DNA of 64,000 nt, from the NCBI RefSeq assembly GCF_023856365.1, contig NC_064548.1, positions 16,912,461 to 16,976,460 of the forward strand, read 5' to 3'. The notes under the pieces were generated by a model. That model did not search any database and was not told the DNA's origin. It saw only the letters and a program-made list of their open reading frames with translations. This stretch comes from Brienomyrus brachyistius (taxonomy: Eukaryota; Chordata; Actinopteri; Osteoglossiformes; Mormyridae). Shown in pieces: positions 36,671 through 48,000 of this stretch (within the stretch, counting starts at the first letter, position 1; each line of letters begins with the position of its first letter). A program made the position numbers and the translations under genes.

Positions 36671-37336
36671 TGTATTACTATTTTTAGTGACTCTACCAAA
36701 CATCCGCAAATCCTCCTCATTTGCGACAGGTTCTGGAACATAACCTCGCAAATGTCTGTGATCTGACTGTATACATATTACAGTCAACTGCTTAGTCCAC
36801 TGATATAAGAAGTGCAACTTAAAGATTTTTAGCAAAAAAATTAGTTTGTTTACATGATCTGGCTTCAGTGATGCACGATGGCAGGAGACAATATTTCCAG
36901 CTGTGCTGAAGACCGTCTCTTTTGCTAAAGAATATGTGATGACATCCATTATATCTTGGTGTTTTTGAGAACTTGACGGATACGCGGTTGCATTATAGAG
37001 GGTGCCCTTAACGGAAAACTGCGTTGCAGTATGAGTTGATGAGCTTGCCTCACATTTCTGGGTTTTCTGTTCACATACTGTTTGGTCATAAACCACTTTA
37101 TGATTAAGCTCTAAGTGGTTAAATAAATTGGTTGTGTTGCACTGTGGTACAAACACACCTTTGAAACACATTCTGCAAATTATTTGTTCTTGTTGTTGGT
37201 CTGATTCATTGAAACCAAAATGATTCCAAACAACTGATGTGCGTTTACCTCTTTTGTTGACCAAAGGTACCCGTCCTGCCATTTTGACCGCAAACACGTG
37301 TTTATTGCTGTGCTGTAGGGAATTCGCTAATAGCAT
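36605..37336 (-). CDS. Deleted hAT transposase, BED finger plus C-terminus
   Basis: A 243-codon uninterrupted frame. Residues 37-79 are a BED zinc finger (W37, F40, C54, C57, H74, H79). Residues 117-140 match the segment after the finger in ZBED-like hAT transposases (YPSSSQKHQDIMDVITYSLA). Residue 141 onward (TVFSTAGNIVSCHRASLKPD, HVNKLIFLL) is the C-terminal dimerisation region. The whole catalytic core between them is missing, so an in-frame deletion joined the two ends near residue 140. The likely start is M19 or M1. Roughly the last 30 residues come from the MITE at 36361-36670. It could bind DNA and dimerise but not transpose. It could be mere decay that happens to stay open. Confidence 0.5.
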   Translation of the reverse strand: MLLANSLQHSNKHVFAVKMAGRVPLVNKRGKRTSVVWNHFGFNESDQQQEQIICRMCFKGVFVPQCNTTNLFNHLELNHKVVYDQTVCEQKTQKCEASSSTHTATQFSVKGTLYNATAYPSSSQKHQDIMDVITYSLAKETVFSTAGNIVSCHRASLKPDHVNKLIFLLKIFKLHFLYQWTKQLTVICIQSDHRHLRGYVPEPVANEEDLRMFGRVTKNSNTDTPLLTNFQLTIFQTYERREL

Positions 37337-37502
37337 TTTAGTAATTACTGCGCCATCCTGGATTTATTGCACATGATAAAGCAGGGCGTCATTTCAATAT
37401 GACATACAAACAAATATCATATTTCTCAATTGTCATTTTTTCATAATCGTGGGAAGCCATAATTGTAATTGTGATTCAAATTTGATTAATTGCACAGCTC
37501 TA
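36671..37502 (-). mobile_element. hAT element B, reverse, inside hAT A
   Basis: The right edge, read on the minus strand, is tagagctgtgcaattaatca, a typical hAT terminus, ending at 37502. The next eight bases, gtatacag (37503-37510), resemble gtatactg at 36171-36178 (7 of 8), which may be the other half of the duplication. No matching inverted repeat is visible there, so the left limit given is the MITE edge only. It carries the frame at 36605-37336. Confidence 0.65.
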
Positions 37503-37833
37503 GTATACAGTAAGTCATTTTCAGTTAATTGTTATTTGTACATCATTCCAGTCGCAGAGCTTTTTTCCTTTTATATATACTAATGCGATGATCCTGTAAT
37601 TTAGTGCAATGTGGGGTAAATTGTAAAGTTGAACAATTTCTTTGATTATGAAAACAAAATGTTGCATTGAAGAAAAGTTGATTGTTTTTGTTTGTAGGTG
37701 CTGTCAATTGTAGTGCTTCGAAAGAAAATCGGAATCGGCGAAAAAAAATCGTTTTTGGCAGATCACACTTGCAAAAAAAATGGAAACCAGAATCAGCCAA
37801 GAAAATTGCAATCGGTTCATCTCTACCATTCAG

Positions 37834-39130
37834 ATCCACCTGAGACCAAAAAAACCCAAACACTATACTTGTCCACACTACACTTTTTCACATAGGAAAT
37901 GGATTTAATTCTCAGAACCCCAAGGGAAATATATAATATTTTGCAGTAAAAGTTTACATTCCATTTTCTCAAGTCACTGAGTTTCCACAAACTGCCAAAG
38001 CTGGCACGATTCCTTTGTCAGTTCTGTTTAAGCAGTTTTCCCTACAAACCCACTGCTATGAGTCAGTGTGGTTCCAAAAAACCCATGTCAGTAATTCTAA
38101 GAAAGCCCTGTATCTAATACTTGGCAGTTGATAAATGTCTTTGTTGATGCCGCTGTAAGACAAAAAAAAAAAAAGGAAAATATATCATCATCTGACAGAC
38201 AGTGGGAAGAAATGTACACTTTCAAGACATGGTGAAAAGCAATTAGTATATGAAGCGCAAGGTCAAGCAAGCGAAAACGCCCTAGATGCAAAGACGATGT
38301 GCAGTGGTGGATGAGGGTTGTGAGAATGCTGCGTAACTCGCATTAAACTCTGATCAAAAAAGAACTCTGTCCTGTACTACATACTGTATGTGACTGTCAT
38401 GGTGTCAAGGCCAGACTAGTCATTCAATGATAAGGCAGAGTCAACTCAAGTCATTATTATACCACCACAGCAGTAATTTACACCTTATTTCAGGACAACA
38501 GTTGTCCAATAGACGGGGAACTTCCTATCAATTTCCTCGCCGAGAGACTCTGGAAAGGACAGCCTATTAACATAACTGTCATCAAACAATTCTTTCTGGT
38601 TCTACAAGGTCTGATGGACTCCACCTCCCAGAAATTGAAAAATTAATTTCATTACAGTCCATTTTAGATCAATAAAGGCATCAAGACTTTGCACTATAAC
38701 CTGTCTACGGTTTATGGTTCTTCATTGAGTGTACGTCTTCTTTTTGGAATCTATTCAGTTTCATACAAAATTCAAACACTGCAAAATATCTAGTGCCATT
38801 TCAGAAATATTTCTATTAGTTTGTGAGATAATGCTTTTTCTGTATTTCAGAAACCCTTTATTCAACGTAATGCCGATTACTAACACTGGCTGGCAAGCTA
38901 TTAATTATATCTTGTGGAACCAGAATATAAAAAAAAGTATATGCAACTGAAAGACAATCTTATTAGTAAAATTAGTTTCCTATTGAATTTCATGTCATGG
39001 CATGTTTTCAAAAAGCCGATGCAATGAATTTGACAATGGTTAAGTTGTATTATGGATAAACAATACTAATTAAGATTTATACAGGTAGTTTTCACTTTCT
39101 GAGCTCCCAAGTTAATAATGTCAAATTAAC

Positions 39131-39187
<57 letters not shown>

Positions 39188-40074
39188 TTAGCTTATACTT
39201 TATAAGAACTTGTGCTTTCTTTGAGAACGAAAAGAAAAAAGAAACAGCTGCTAAAAGGAGTTTTGTCTTTTGTTCTAGGGTTTTCCAAGCCTCATCAGAG
39301 TTCGTGTACAACATCTTCAATCAATCATTTTATTGGTCCAACAGCAGTAGAAGAGCATGATGTGTTGGCCATCCATGTTTACAGCTGCAAGTTGTAAGAC
39401 AAAGCATTCAGTATGCGTACTGAGAGGAGATTCCAGTCTTTGAGAATGAAAACAAGGCCTTAAAGATATGTAAAAAACAAACAAACATATGCTTTAACCA
39501 AAGTTAATGTCAGCTCTCCCAGCAAACCTTTATTGCACTTTATCCTGACTGTACCTCATTAATTTCACCTTGTCATTTCAAGGCACAATGACATACGGTA
39601 TAGCTGTTAACCTTACCATGAATGTGTAAATATCAGGTCTCATAAAATGCAAAGGACATGGCACTGGGGAAATCCAAACAGACTTCGCTTACACCAAACG
39701 ATGTCGACAAGGAATATGCATTGTAACATGCCAGATAAAGAACTTGTGTCCAGGTGTAAAGTATAAAAAAGCAAAGGAATTTGTGCAATTTGTGCAATAT
39801 GCCCTTTAAAGCTGAATGACACCCAAAATGTACAGATGTTTTCCAGCATTATCAGCGGTAACTTAATACACATTTTTCTGTGAGTTGAACATTGAGAGTT
39901 GCCTACATATCATTATCTGATCACCAACACCATCCACTACTTGTTCAGCCCCTTGTATGGAAAGGTCATGGACAGGTGCATTTATAGATGCCATTTATTT
40001 CACACGTGTAAGTGCTTGCAGTTACATATCAGTGTCATCACTCAGTAAAATACTCCTCCCTTGACTAACAAAAC
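37834..40074. other. No gene seen
   Basis: AT-rich unique-looking sequence with one CT/CA tract (39130-39185). No recognised repeat or exon. Confidence 0.6.
39130..39185. repeat. CT/CA compound microsatellite
   Basis: About 11 CT units pass directly into about 17 CA units without interruption. Confidence 0.97.
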
Positions 40075-40324
40075 CGCCAGGACTGTATATTTTAATCCTG
40101 CTACTACTGTGTGTGTGTGGACTTTGTATGTCCTTCCACAGTCCAAAGGCATGCAAACAGGGTGACTGGCAGCTATAAATTGCCCATAGTGTGTGAGTCT
40201 GTGCCCTGAAATCAAGTGGCATCCTATCCAGGATGTACCCCTGCGTCGTGTCCTTTGCTGCCTTGGATAGGCTCCAGGCTTCCCCACAACCTTGACCAGG
40301 ATAGGTAGCTGGAAGACGGATGGA
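40075..40324 (+). repeat. Diverged SINE
   Basis: Holds actttgtatgtccttccaca, aattgcccatagtgtgtgag, catcctatccaggatgtacc, ggataggctccaggcttccc and ggataggtagctggaagacg in SINE order. The tRNA-like head is not clear. An older copy than 33835-34216. Confidence 0.7.
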
Positions 40325-40502
40325 CAACTTAACTGAGATAACTGCATTTAAAAAGTTCTTCGCAACATATTCAGGTCAGCAGCACTCAGTTTGAACACAA
40401 ATCCAAATACTAATCCTATCAAATTTATTTTTATAAATAAACATACATGGTTCAGTTATTTAGAACAGCACTGATTATCTATGATCTATCCCCACATATA
40501 TA

Positions 40503-40717
40503 CAGTGCTCAGCATAAATGAGTACACCCCACTACATTTGTCAGAAAACCTTTAGTTTCCTTTCAGAATCAACATTTTCTATGAGATACTATATTACAAA
40601 ATACTCTCACAAATGTGGGCCATTGATTGCAAACAAGATTTGTTGATTTGCACACACAAAAAAGTGATTTTCCTAACAAATTCACTCAAGCCCATGTTGC
40701 AAAAATGAGTACACCCC
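40503..40717 (+). repeat. Left inverted repeat (outer and inner)
   Basis: Outer copy at 40503-40530, inner copy gttgcaaaaatgagtacacc onwards at 40696-40717. The shared core aaatgagtacacccc starts at 40516 and 40703. These are the likely transposase-binding sites. Confidence 0.85.
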
Positions 40718-40831
40718 AATTATAGTCTTAGGAGAAAAGCCACACTTAAGACTACAAAATTCTAATTAACAGGCATTCAACCACAGGTGAGTCTAATGAT
40801 TCATTTAAGAGGTGTCCAGCAGACAGGTGAC

Positions 40832-40839
40832 TATAAAAG
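40832..40839 (+). promoter_or_regulatory. TATA box of the transposase gene
   Basis: TATAAAAG lies 48 bp upstream of the ATG at 40887. Transcription starting about 25-30 bp downstream would exclude the in-frame ATG at 40812, which helps choose the start. Confidence 0.6.
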
Positions 40840-40886
40840 GGCATTACTTAACAAAGAAAAGCCCTTCCCATTTCATGCTGTCAGCA

Positions 40887-41909
40887 ATGGCTCCACATGG
40901 AAGAGAAATGTCACAAAATCTGAGAAAGGCAATCATTTCTTTACACAAAAAAGGTGAGGGCTACAAGAAGATCAGCAAAGCTTTACCTATCAGTCAAAAT
41001 ACTGTAGCAAAAGTGATCCAAAAATTTAAGAAAGATGGAAGTGCAACGATCTTACAGCGACGTCCAGGCCGTCCACGGAAGTTAACATCTCGAGAGGAGC
41101 GTCTGCTGATGAGAAGGGTTGAAGAAAATCGCCATGCAAGTTCACTGCAGTTAGCTAAAGTAGTAGAAAGCCAAACTGGAGTGACCGTTTCCCGTGACAC
41201 CATACGGCGCACACTGCAGAGGAATGGCATGCATGGGTATCGTCCACGAAGGAAGCCTCTCCTAAAGCCCATGCACAAAAAAGCACGCCTAGAATTTGCT
41301 AGGGCCCATGCGGAAAAAGATGAAGACTACTGGGACTCTATACTCTGGAGTGATGAGACAAAAATCCCTGTTTTTGGAACTACTTGTTTCAAAACTGTAT
41401 GGCGTCGTAAAGGTGAGGATTTCAAAGAAAAATGCATGGTGCCTACAGTGAAGCATGGTGGTGGCAGTGTCCTTATGTGGGGCTGCATGAGTGCTGCTGG
41501 TGTTGGGGAGCTGCATTTCATTGATGGTATCATGAACTCAACAATGTACTGCTCTATACTGAAGGAGAAGATGCTGCCATCTCTCCATGCACTTGGTCGT
41601 CGTGCACTTTTCCAACACGACAATGATCCAAAACACACATCTAAAGCTACTGTTGCATTTCTGAAGAACAGGGTGAAGGTGATTGAATGGCCAAGTATGT
41701 CTCCTGATCTGAACCCAATCGAACACCTGTGGGGAATTCTGAAGCGACAAGTTGAGCATCACTCTCCATCCAGCATCCAGGCTCTAAAACAGGTTATTCT
41801 TGAAGGATGGAAAAAGATAGATGTTGCAATATGTCGCCAACTTGTTCATTCCATGCCTAGAAGACTTGGTGCTGTCCTTAAAAATCACGGCGGTCATACA
41901 AAATACTAG
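40887..41909 (+). CDS. Tc1-type transposase, intact, 340 aa
   Basis: It cuts out and reinserts its own element at TA sites in the nucleus. Residues 10-55 form a first helix-turn-helix (LRKAIISLHKKGEGYKKISK), R58-R64 carry the GRPR-type hook, residues 68-120 a second helix-turn-helix (HASSLQLAKVVESQTGVTVS), followed by a basic stretch (RPRRKPLLKPMHKK). The catalytic acidic triad is D156 (LWSDETK), D245 (FQHDNDPKHTS) and E279 (SPDLNPIEHLW); a glycine-rich box lies at 190-200 (HGGGSVLMWGC). Length matches the family. I chose the ATG at 40887 for its good context (G at -3 and +4) and its place below the TATA box; ATGs at 40812 and 40875 are in frame too. D245 to E279 has 33 intervening residues, one fewer than the usual 34. 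Confidence 0.95.
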   Translation: MAPHGREMSQNLRKAIISLHKKGEGYKKISKALPISQNTVAKVIQKFKKDGSATILQRRPGRPRKLTSREERLLMRRVEENRHASSLQLAKVVESQTGVTVSRDTIRRTLQRNGMHGYRPRRKPLLKPMHKKARLEFARAHAEKDEDYWDSILWSDETKIPVFGTTCFKTVWRRKGEDFKEKCMVPTVKHGGGSVLMWGCMSAAGVGELHFIDGIMNSTMYCSILKEKMLPSLHALGRRALFQHDNDPKHTSKATVAFLKNRVKVIEWPSMSPDLNPIEHLWGILKRQVEHHSPSSIQALKQVILEGWKKIDVAICRQLVHSMPRRLGAVLKNHGGHTKY

Positions 41910-41928
41910 ATGTAGTACTTTTTGTTGC

Positions 41929-42143
41929 GGGGTGTATTCATTTTTGCTTCAACCAATTTGAGTAAAACTGAAGATTTTGTGATCTAAGTTATATTATTAA
42001 CCTTAATTTCATGTTATGGAGTTAAACAAGTGTTCAATAAAACTCAGCCTTGTGAAAATTTTGGAAGTTATTCTTTTGTTCATTGAGCTACTGATTACAT
42101 TCGTACTTTTCAAAGGGGGTGTACTCATTTATGCTGAGCACTG
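41929..42143 (-). repeat. Right inverted repeat (outer and inner)
   Basis: Inner copy at 41929-41953 (ggggtgtattcattttt..., inverted) and outer copy at 42116-42143. The two cores begin 187 bp apart, the same as on the left. Confidence 0.85.
42036..42041 (+). promoter_or_regulatory. Polyadenylation signal of the transposase gene
   Basis: AATAAA 127 bp after the stop codon and before the outer repeat. Confidence 0.6.
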
Positions 42144-42145
42144 TA

Positions 42146-42709
42146 TATCACTATCTATACCCTGTAAAATTCAATATATAAACTGCTCGTAGTATGTGAT
42201 TTGTTGTCCAGAGTGTCCCCTACAAAATTTTAAGGTCCTGCACTGGTCAGACAGGCAGGAATGCCTTAGAACTAGAAACTCTTTCATTTCTGAGCAGAAA
42301 AAGCATTTTTCCTGAAATATATTGTAACTACACTGGATAAACTACCATGCAAGCCCTCCTCTAAACGAGTCATTTAATTAGAAATTAAAACGAGGCACAT
42401 TAAGTAGGCACTTCATAAGATTTTAAATACAGTTAACCTAAGGGCAATAATAATTACATCATTAACATTATTACCATTAACAGAGGTAAATATACATTCG
42501 GCTTATACAAATTCGTAGTGGTAGTAGGCAAATGGCTAATTCTTATTCTGTTTGTTTGAAGCAAATGTATAACAGTTCAGAAAATGCTAAACGTACACAG
42601 AGAAAATGGGAACATTAATGCAATAAATCTACAGCAGGTCACATATTAAGGGTGTACAAAATGAAATTCATACATAATTGAATACATACAAAGAATTTTT
42701 CTGGATTCA
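42146..42709. other. No gene seen
   Basis: AT-rich; no domain, repeat family or RNA gene recognised. Confidence 0.6.
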
Positions 42710-42890
42710 TACCATGTTGCATGGCTTTTATCTGGGGACTCCTTCAGTCCAAACACATGCAAGCATGACTGGCATTGCTAATTTGCCTGTTGTATGTGGC
42801 ATCTAATATAGGGTTTGCCCTATATTGCTTCCGATAGGCTACAGGTACCCTTGTGACCCTTCACAGAATATGTGGTTTTAAGTTTGCTGG
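42710..42890 (+). repeat. Decayed SINE
   Basis: ggggactccttcagtccaaa, gctaatttgcctgttgtatg, ccctatattgcttccgatag and ttcacagaatatgtggtttt follow the SINE order. Diverged; tail lost. Confidence 0.55.
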
Positions 42891-45800
42891 AAATTCTATA
42901 ATGAATTCTATAGTTCTATATATCCATTCTATTATGCAAGTGTGATTTATTTGATTTGCATAATATATTGCATGTAATTGTTGGGTTGTAGGGAACATTT
43001 GGATGGAACATTGTTGTCATCCCATGCACATATTAGTGGTCTCTTAAACACCAAAGGGCCGCATCAGGGAACAGTAAACCTGAGATAAATGACCATGAAA
43101 TGGTCATTAAACATGGTTCCATTGATATCTGAAGCTAATTTCATTAGCAGTTGTTCTTGTGTAATATGCTTTCTGTCAGTAATATGAGGACGGGGGAGGG
43201 AGGGGGGGCTCAGAATCACTCTCTGTAAGATATGATGATTATCATCTACCACCACAGAAGCCCAGTCTTCTTTTCTGCAGCAAATGCATACGCTAATTTA
43301 GTGGCTTTTGATTGTTCACTTCTATCTAATTTTACAGCAACGCATTTAAGTGAATGTGAGTATATTCGTTGGCTGAATGAAACGAGATTATTTCAGAACA
43401 TAAACAGAAGCTTAAAGCTGGCATTTGTGACTTCGAACAAGTGTTCTCCGAGTAAGCACAGATTTTTGTTCTTCACCAACATTTTAAAAGCACTGTCACA
43501 TCTTAAAATGCAATAGAAATTCATTCATCAGAGGACTCCGCAGTGACCAAAAAAAAAACTAATGAAAATACTAAGATACTGCAATTAAGTATTCTATACA
43601 TTGAATGTTTAGACTCCATCACAGTGAGAATGATTTCACTTATCCACTAGCACTTTAACTTGCATATGTGTAGTTTAAATGAAATAGAAAATAAACAATT
43701 TTTGTCAGAGCCTCATTTTACATTCGCTTCAGTGCTCATAACCTTAATGAAGCTTAAACATATATTCACTCTGCTAAGCGTTTTCTAATCAGGTATAAAA
43801 TATAGCAATCTAATGATAAAGGGACATAATCAAATCTGATCTTTTACAATTTGAGGTAACTCTCTTCTTTCTCGTGTTTTTTTTTTCTATTTTATAAACA
43901 AAGTATACATGTATAGACTCTTTAAGCAAATCCCCAATAAATACAGTTAAATGATGTATTCTACCGATATATTTCAGACACCATACTGAAACTTGAGCAA
44001 GTCTCAATTTGTCACCGCAATTATTTCACAAATGCATTTTCATTCATGGAATTATTTCAGAACATTTGCGGCAGAAAGTAACATTTCCTGTCATTTGCTT
44101 TAAATTGTATTGAATAAATTACTTAAAAATTTCATTACCAGAAATTAAAAATGAGTTTTAAAAACTGACCCAGGAAACTTATAATTCTTGCTTATTATCA
44201 GTATTATTCCATGAGAAACATAAACACAGCAAAAAAAAAAAATCACTAAGCAATAGTTCCAGCAGAAATAGAGCTGTTGTGACTTTTATAAAACATGACA
44301 GTTTCTCCTGTTCGCCAAAAAGCCCACTGCCTTGTGAAGGATCTTGTGGTGACAGGTCTAGCGTGTCATAGAGGTGTCTGGACGTGATGCAGCGGTCGTC
44401 ACGGTGACATTACAGTGTCATTCTTCAAGCAATGTAATAAAATGTCTTGGCCTTTTTTGCCTGAAAGTAGGCCATGCTACCATTTGAGGGTTCGAAGGCC
44501 CTAGAGGACAACGACTTCCCCGGATGCCCCTTTTTGTCACAGAAGTCTATGCATTTAATTGGTTCAGAGCTTCTAGCTGCACAGCGGGTGCTGTCAGGCC
44601 TAGAGGAAACACTCAAGCTATGTTCTTTTATTCTGTATCTTGGTAACAGTGTAATTGCTGCAGAAAATCGGAACAAAAACACAAAGGCCGCAAATTTGTA
44701 GAATGCAAAGGAATTTGTGGGAATAACATTGTGTATTTCGAGCCTGTAATAAAAATGTAGGTGTGACACTGGGAAATGGATTCAGTATAATGAGCTCCGC
44801 TGTTATATATCTGCCTGAAAATATCTAAAAAAAAAATCATGCTAACATTTCTCTGACTGAATTATCAGGAACAGGACATGTACCTCAGCTGTTTGGGACT
44901 GCTGAGTGATAACATACCGAGACCTTGTCTTCTGCTGGGATGATGCTGAAGTGGCCTGCCATACTCTGATATCTGAATCAGTGCAGAGCGATCATCGGTC
45001 GGGTTCAGATCTGCTTAGATTGACAGGGAAAGAGAATATCGCCCTCAACCCACCCACCCCCTGTGCAGGACGGGGGGGGGGGGGGGGGGGGGCTTGGTCT
45101 GGCTGCGGCATGAGTAGGTCCAGTGGGAGCAGCACTACAGGCACATGCTGTGAGAAAACGCTCAAAGAGTGAAGGATGCTGGAGTGAGAATTAGAGCGAC
45201 TCTCCTTATGAGGACAGGCAGTCCCCAGTGTGAAGCCCTGTCGCATTGACAGAAAGCAGCACTGTAGCTATTGATAAAGGCGTCCAAATGCAGTGATTCA
45301 AAGGTTACCCAAGACTAACCAACCAACAGCCATGATGCAATGTAGCACTAATTAATGGGATGACTATTAGACACCATACCAGCTACACAAATAATAAATA
45401 AATCATGATGCGCCATCCTTCTAAAATTAAAAAAGTCTAAATTAATTATTGAGAGGCTATGGGAAACAAATTAACAATTATTTGGGTCTGTAAACAAAAA
45501 AAGGAAAAAAAAAACAATCTCTAATGTTACCTTTAACTGAGTTTTCTATAATGAGTCTCCTCATTATCTAGGGATACCTCCTGCATTAATGGTGGAAATC
45601 TGTACTAAAGGCTCTGTGACCACATCCTCCCCCCACCAAGGCACAGCAGGGGGGATGAGGGAGAAAAATCAAGCTGTTTGTGCACCAGATTCCTACGATC
45701 AAGAGGTAAGTCCCAACTGCTCAGCTAATCGCAGGAGATGGACTGCGAGCAATGTCAGTCAAGAGGCACGAAGGTCTGGGAAGTGGAAATATGGATGAAT

Positions 45801-48000
45801 ATCCTTCCCCTACCTGCACTAACCCAAATCTAGGCTATCTGCAACACTGTAGTATGACAGGAGTTGAGAGACTCAGGTTGAGATAATCGAATCTTGATTA
45901 ATGGCATATGATGTACGGTTTACATGCAACAGCCATATTCCACAACTTGATCGGTATAAGTCCTTATTTATGACTTATCAAGTGATATTAGTATGCTTTT
46001 CTGCATTGCTAATTTTTAAGCAACATTAGACGTACACAACAATACTAAGAAGAATAAGAGAATAAGAATAAGAGTGTAGTGTGAAACAAATGCCAGAAGA
46101 CATACTTGGTCTGTGAATTACAAGTAGAGCTTTAATCCGCGTCAGCAAAACCAGCCAGGAGCTCTGTCATCTCAAGCATGTAACCAAGGCAACATCAATG
46201 GAAGCAGGTCGATATTAAATTCAATTAGGAAATGTAACAGAGCTAAATACAACGCTCAGCTCTTTTTAGTGTCAAAGAGTGGAATTTCTAAATGATAGTC
46301 AGCCTTGATCTTGATGTTTTAAGCAGAAAAGAAATGTAAGAAACACGTTATGACCACTGAAACAAAACCACTGCACAAAATGCCCATTAGTTTACTCCTG
46401 ATTTTAATATACTTCCAACCTTCTATAAATACACCCTTAGTGTCCATACCAGAGGGCAATTTACTGTTTACTGATACACAGCATACAGTGGAAGATTATG
46501 AAAACCATGTAGACTAAATACGTGGAGAATTTAGACCTAATTATAAATTGGTGTGGTTATCTATAATAATTGCTATCTATACAAATTATGCACACACATT
46601 TACAAATACAAGCTGCATCTTTGTAAACAAAAATTTAGTTAAAAACATGTATATTGCAAATGAAACAATTAAAGAGCAGGCAAATTAAAAGCCAGCCTTC
46701 CTGCACCAGGTCCATTTCTCAATGAAGTCTCTTTCAGGCATACTAGCTTTATCTTTGCTGGCCAGATTTCCAGACTCCAGAAAACAGCACCAGAAGCCTC
46801 CTTGTGATCCAACCACTAATTGTCAACCCACAGGCTAGTTGAAATACCTGCTCAACCCGCACCTGCAGCAAAGGTTTTAATCATAAGAAGCATTCCAGAC
46901 ATTTAACATAACACAGCCACACCCTCAAAGGTCCACTTTCAGGTCCTCTGAGAATGGTTCTGTTTATAATATACAAATTTAAATTTGACGGGTCATGTGA
47001 CCATCTTTTTCCAGGAATTAAAATCATGGCTTCTGCATGGAAAGAAAGCAAGACACAAAAAAAGAGACGGAAGGAAGATTCATCTAGTGTTTTCTGGTGA
47101 CTGAGTTATTATAATAATAAGCGTGATTGTTAAATCTCATGCATTACAGGGTAGCCTGCCCTCAGGCTGTGAAGGATCCCTTTTGCTGGGTCTGCCATCA
47201 CAGTTTCATCACATTCATATATAATTTACAGGCAGAACACAATAGGGGGAAACCAAAGGTGATTCTAGTCCCTCCGCAACATTTTAGCATTTATTGCAAA
47301 ATATTAAATAATTACTTATACTGTCAAACCCCTATTGTAACTAACCTCTAACAAGGGTTTATGGAACCAGACATTGTGAGAAGACAGATGAAAGTTGCTC
47401 TATAGCAATATTATAAATTAATTGTTCTTTGCTATGTATTGCTGATAATTCCAGGAATGTGATTTTTCACCATACTGTACCATGACCAACACTGACAGAA
47501 AAGGAAACTCACAGCCCCCCAATAAAGCAGAATTGCCTGATATAATTTAACTGCCTGGGTCGTCAAGGCCAGGATGAGTAGTTGCTCCCTAAAGAGAGGG
47601 GTAAAAGTTCAGTGTGGATGTAAATCCAATATGAACTGTCACTCAGACGTTTGTCTGTTTATCAATTAACACAGAAGTATTTATTTTATATTAATGTTGC
47701 CAAATTCTTTTTGAAATTTTCTCATATATTTCTTCCCCAGATATATACAATTTAAGTTTTTTTAACTGTCAAAATAAGTAGCTAAGGCAAAGCTGAATTC
47801 TTCACTGTCTCATCTCACCTTGACTCTGCTATGAAAAGACTCCACCAGAAAAAATACTAGACACTGTGCCTGCTTTTGCTGCTGATGAATGGAGAGCCCC
47901 CACAGGGGTGAGTGGCCTTTGAAGGAGATTATTTCCCCATTGGGAGCATTTTAAACCTCTATCACTTACACACAAATACACACACCCACACACGCACATG
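42891..48000. other. No gene seen; candidate conserved patch
   Basis: 44420-44700 is less AT-rich, carries few simple repeats and has the mixed composition often seen in conserved non-coding elements (ttctgtatcttggtaacagt); this is only an impression. A 21-base G-run lies at 45072-45092. Frames at 44425-44769 and 44474-44701 overlap antisense and are not recognised. Confidence 0.45.
45072..45092. repeat. 21-base G-run
   Basis: Uninterrupted guanines, able to form G-quadruplex in principle and prone to sequencing-length error. Confidence 0.95.

Larger units (their letters stand above)
35378..37833 (+). mobile_element. hAT element A with nested insertions
   Basis: The element spans 35386-37825. 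The left end tagatgtgcacagatcaacc and the right end, read on the minus strand, tagagatgaaccgattgc are inverted repeats. Flanks ccattaag (35378-35385) and ccattcag (37826-37833) match at 7 of 8, the hAT duplication length. Its own coding sequence is reduced to a BED finger (35586-35696). A second hAT in reverse (right edge 37502) occupies the middle, so A is the older one. Confidence 0.8.
40501..42145 (+). mobile_element. Complete Tc1/mariner transposon
   Basis: The element is 40503-42143 (1641 bp), flanked by TA on both sides. The outer 28 bases cagtgctcagcataaatgag plus tacacccc recur perfectly inverted at the right end. Second, inner copies of the core aaatgagtacacccc lie 187 bp inwards on both sides (40703-40717 and 41929-41943 inverted, the right one with a single change). 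This paired layout is like the IR/DR type of Sleeping Beauty relatives. It contains one unbroken transposase frame, a TATA box and a polyadenylation signal, so it may be young and possibly active. Confidence 0.97.

Noticed and set aside
40994..41762. Minus-strand frames of 74-103 codons
   Set aside because: Antisense shadows of the Tc1 transposase.
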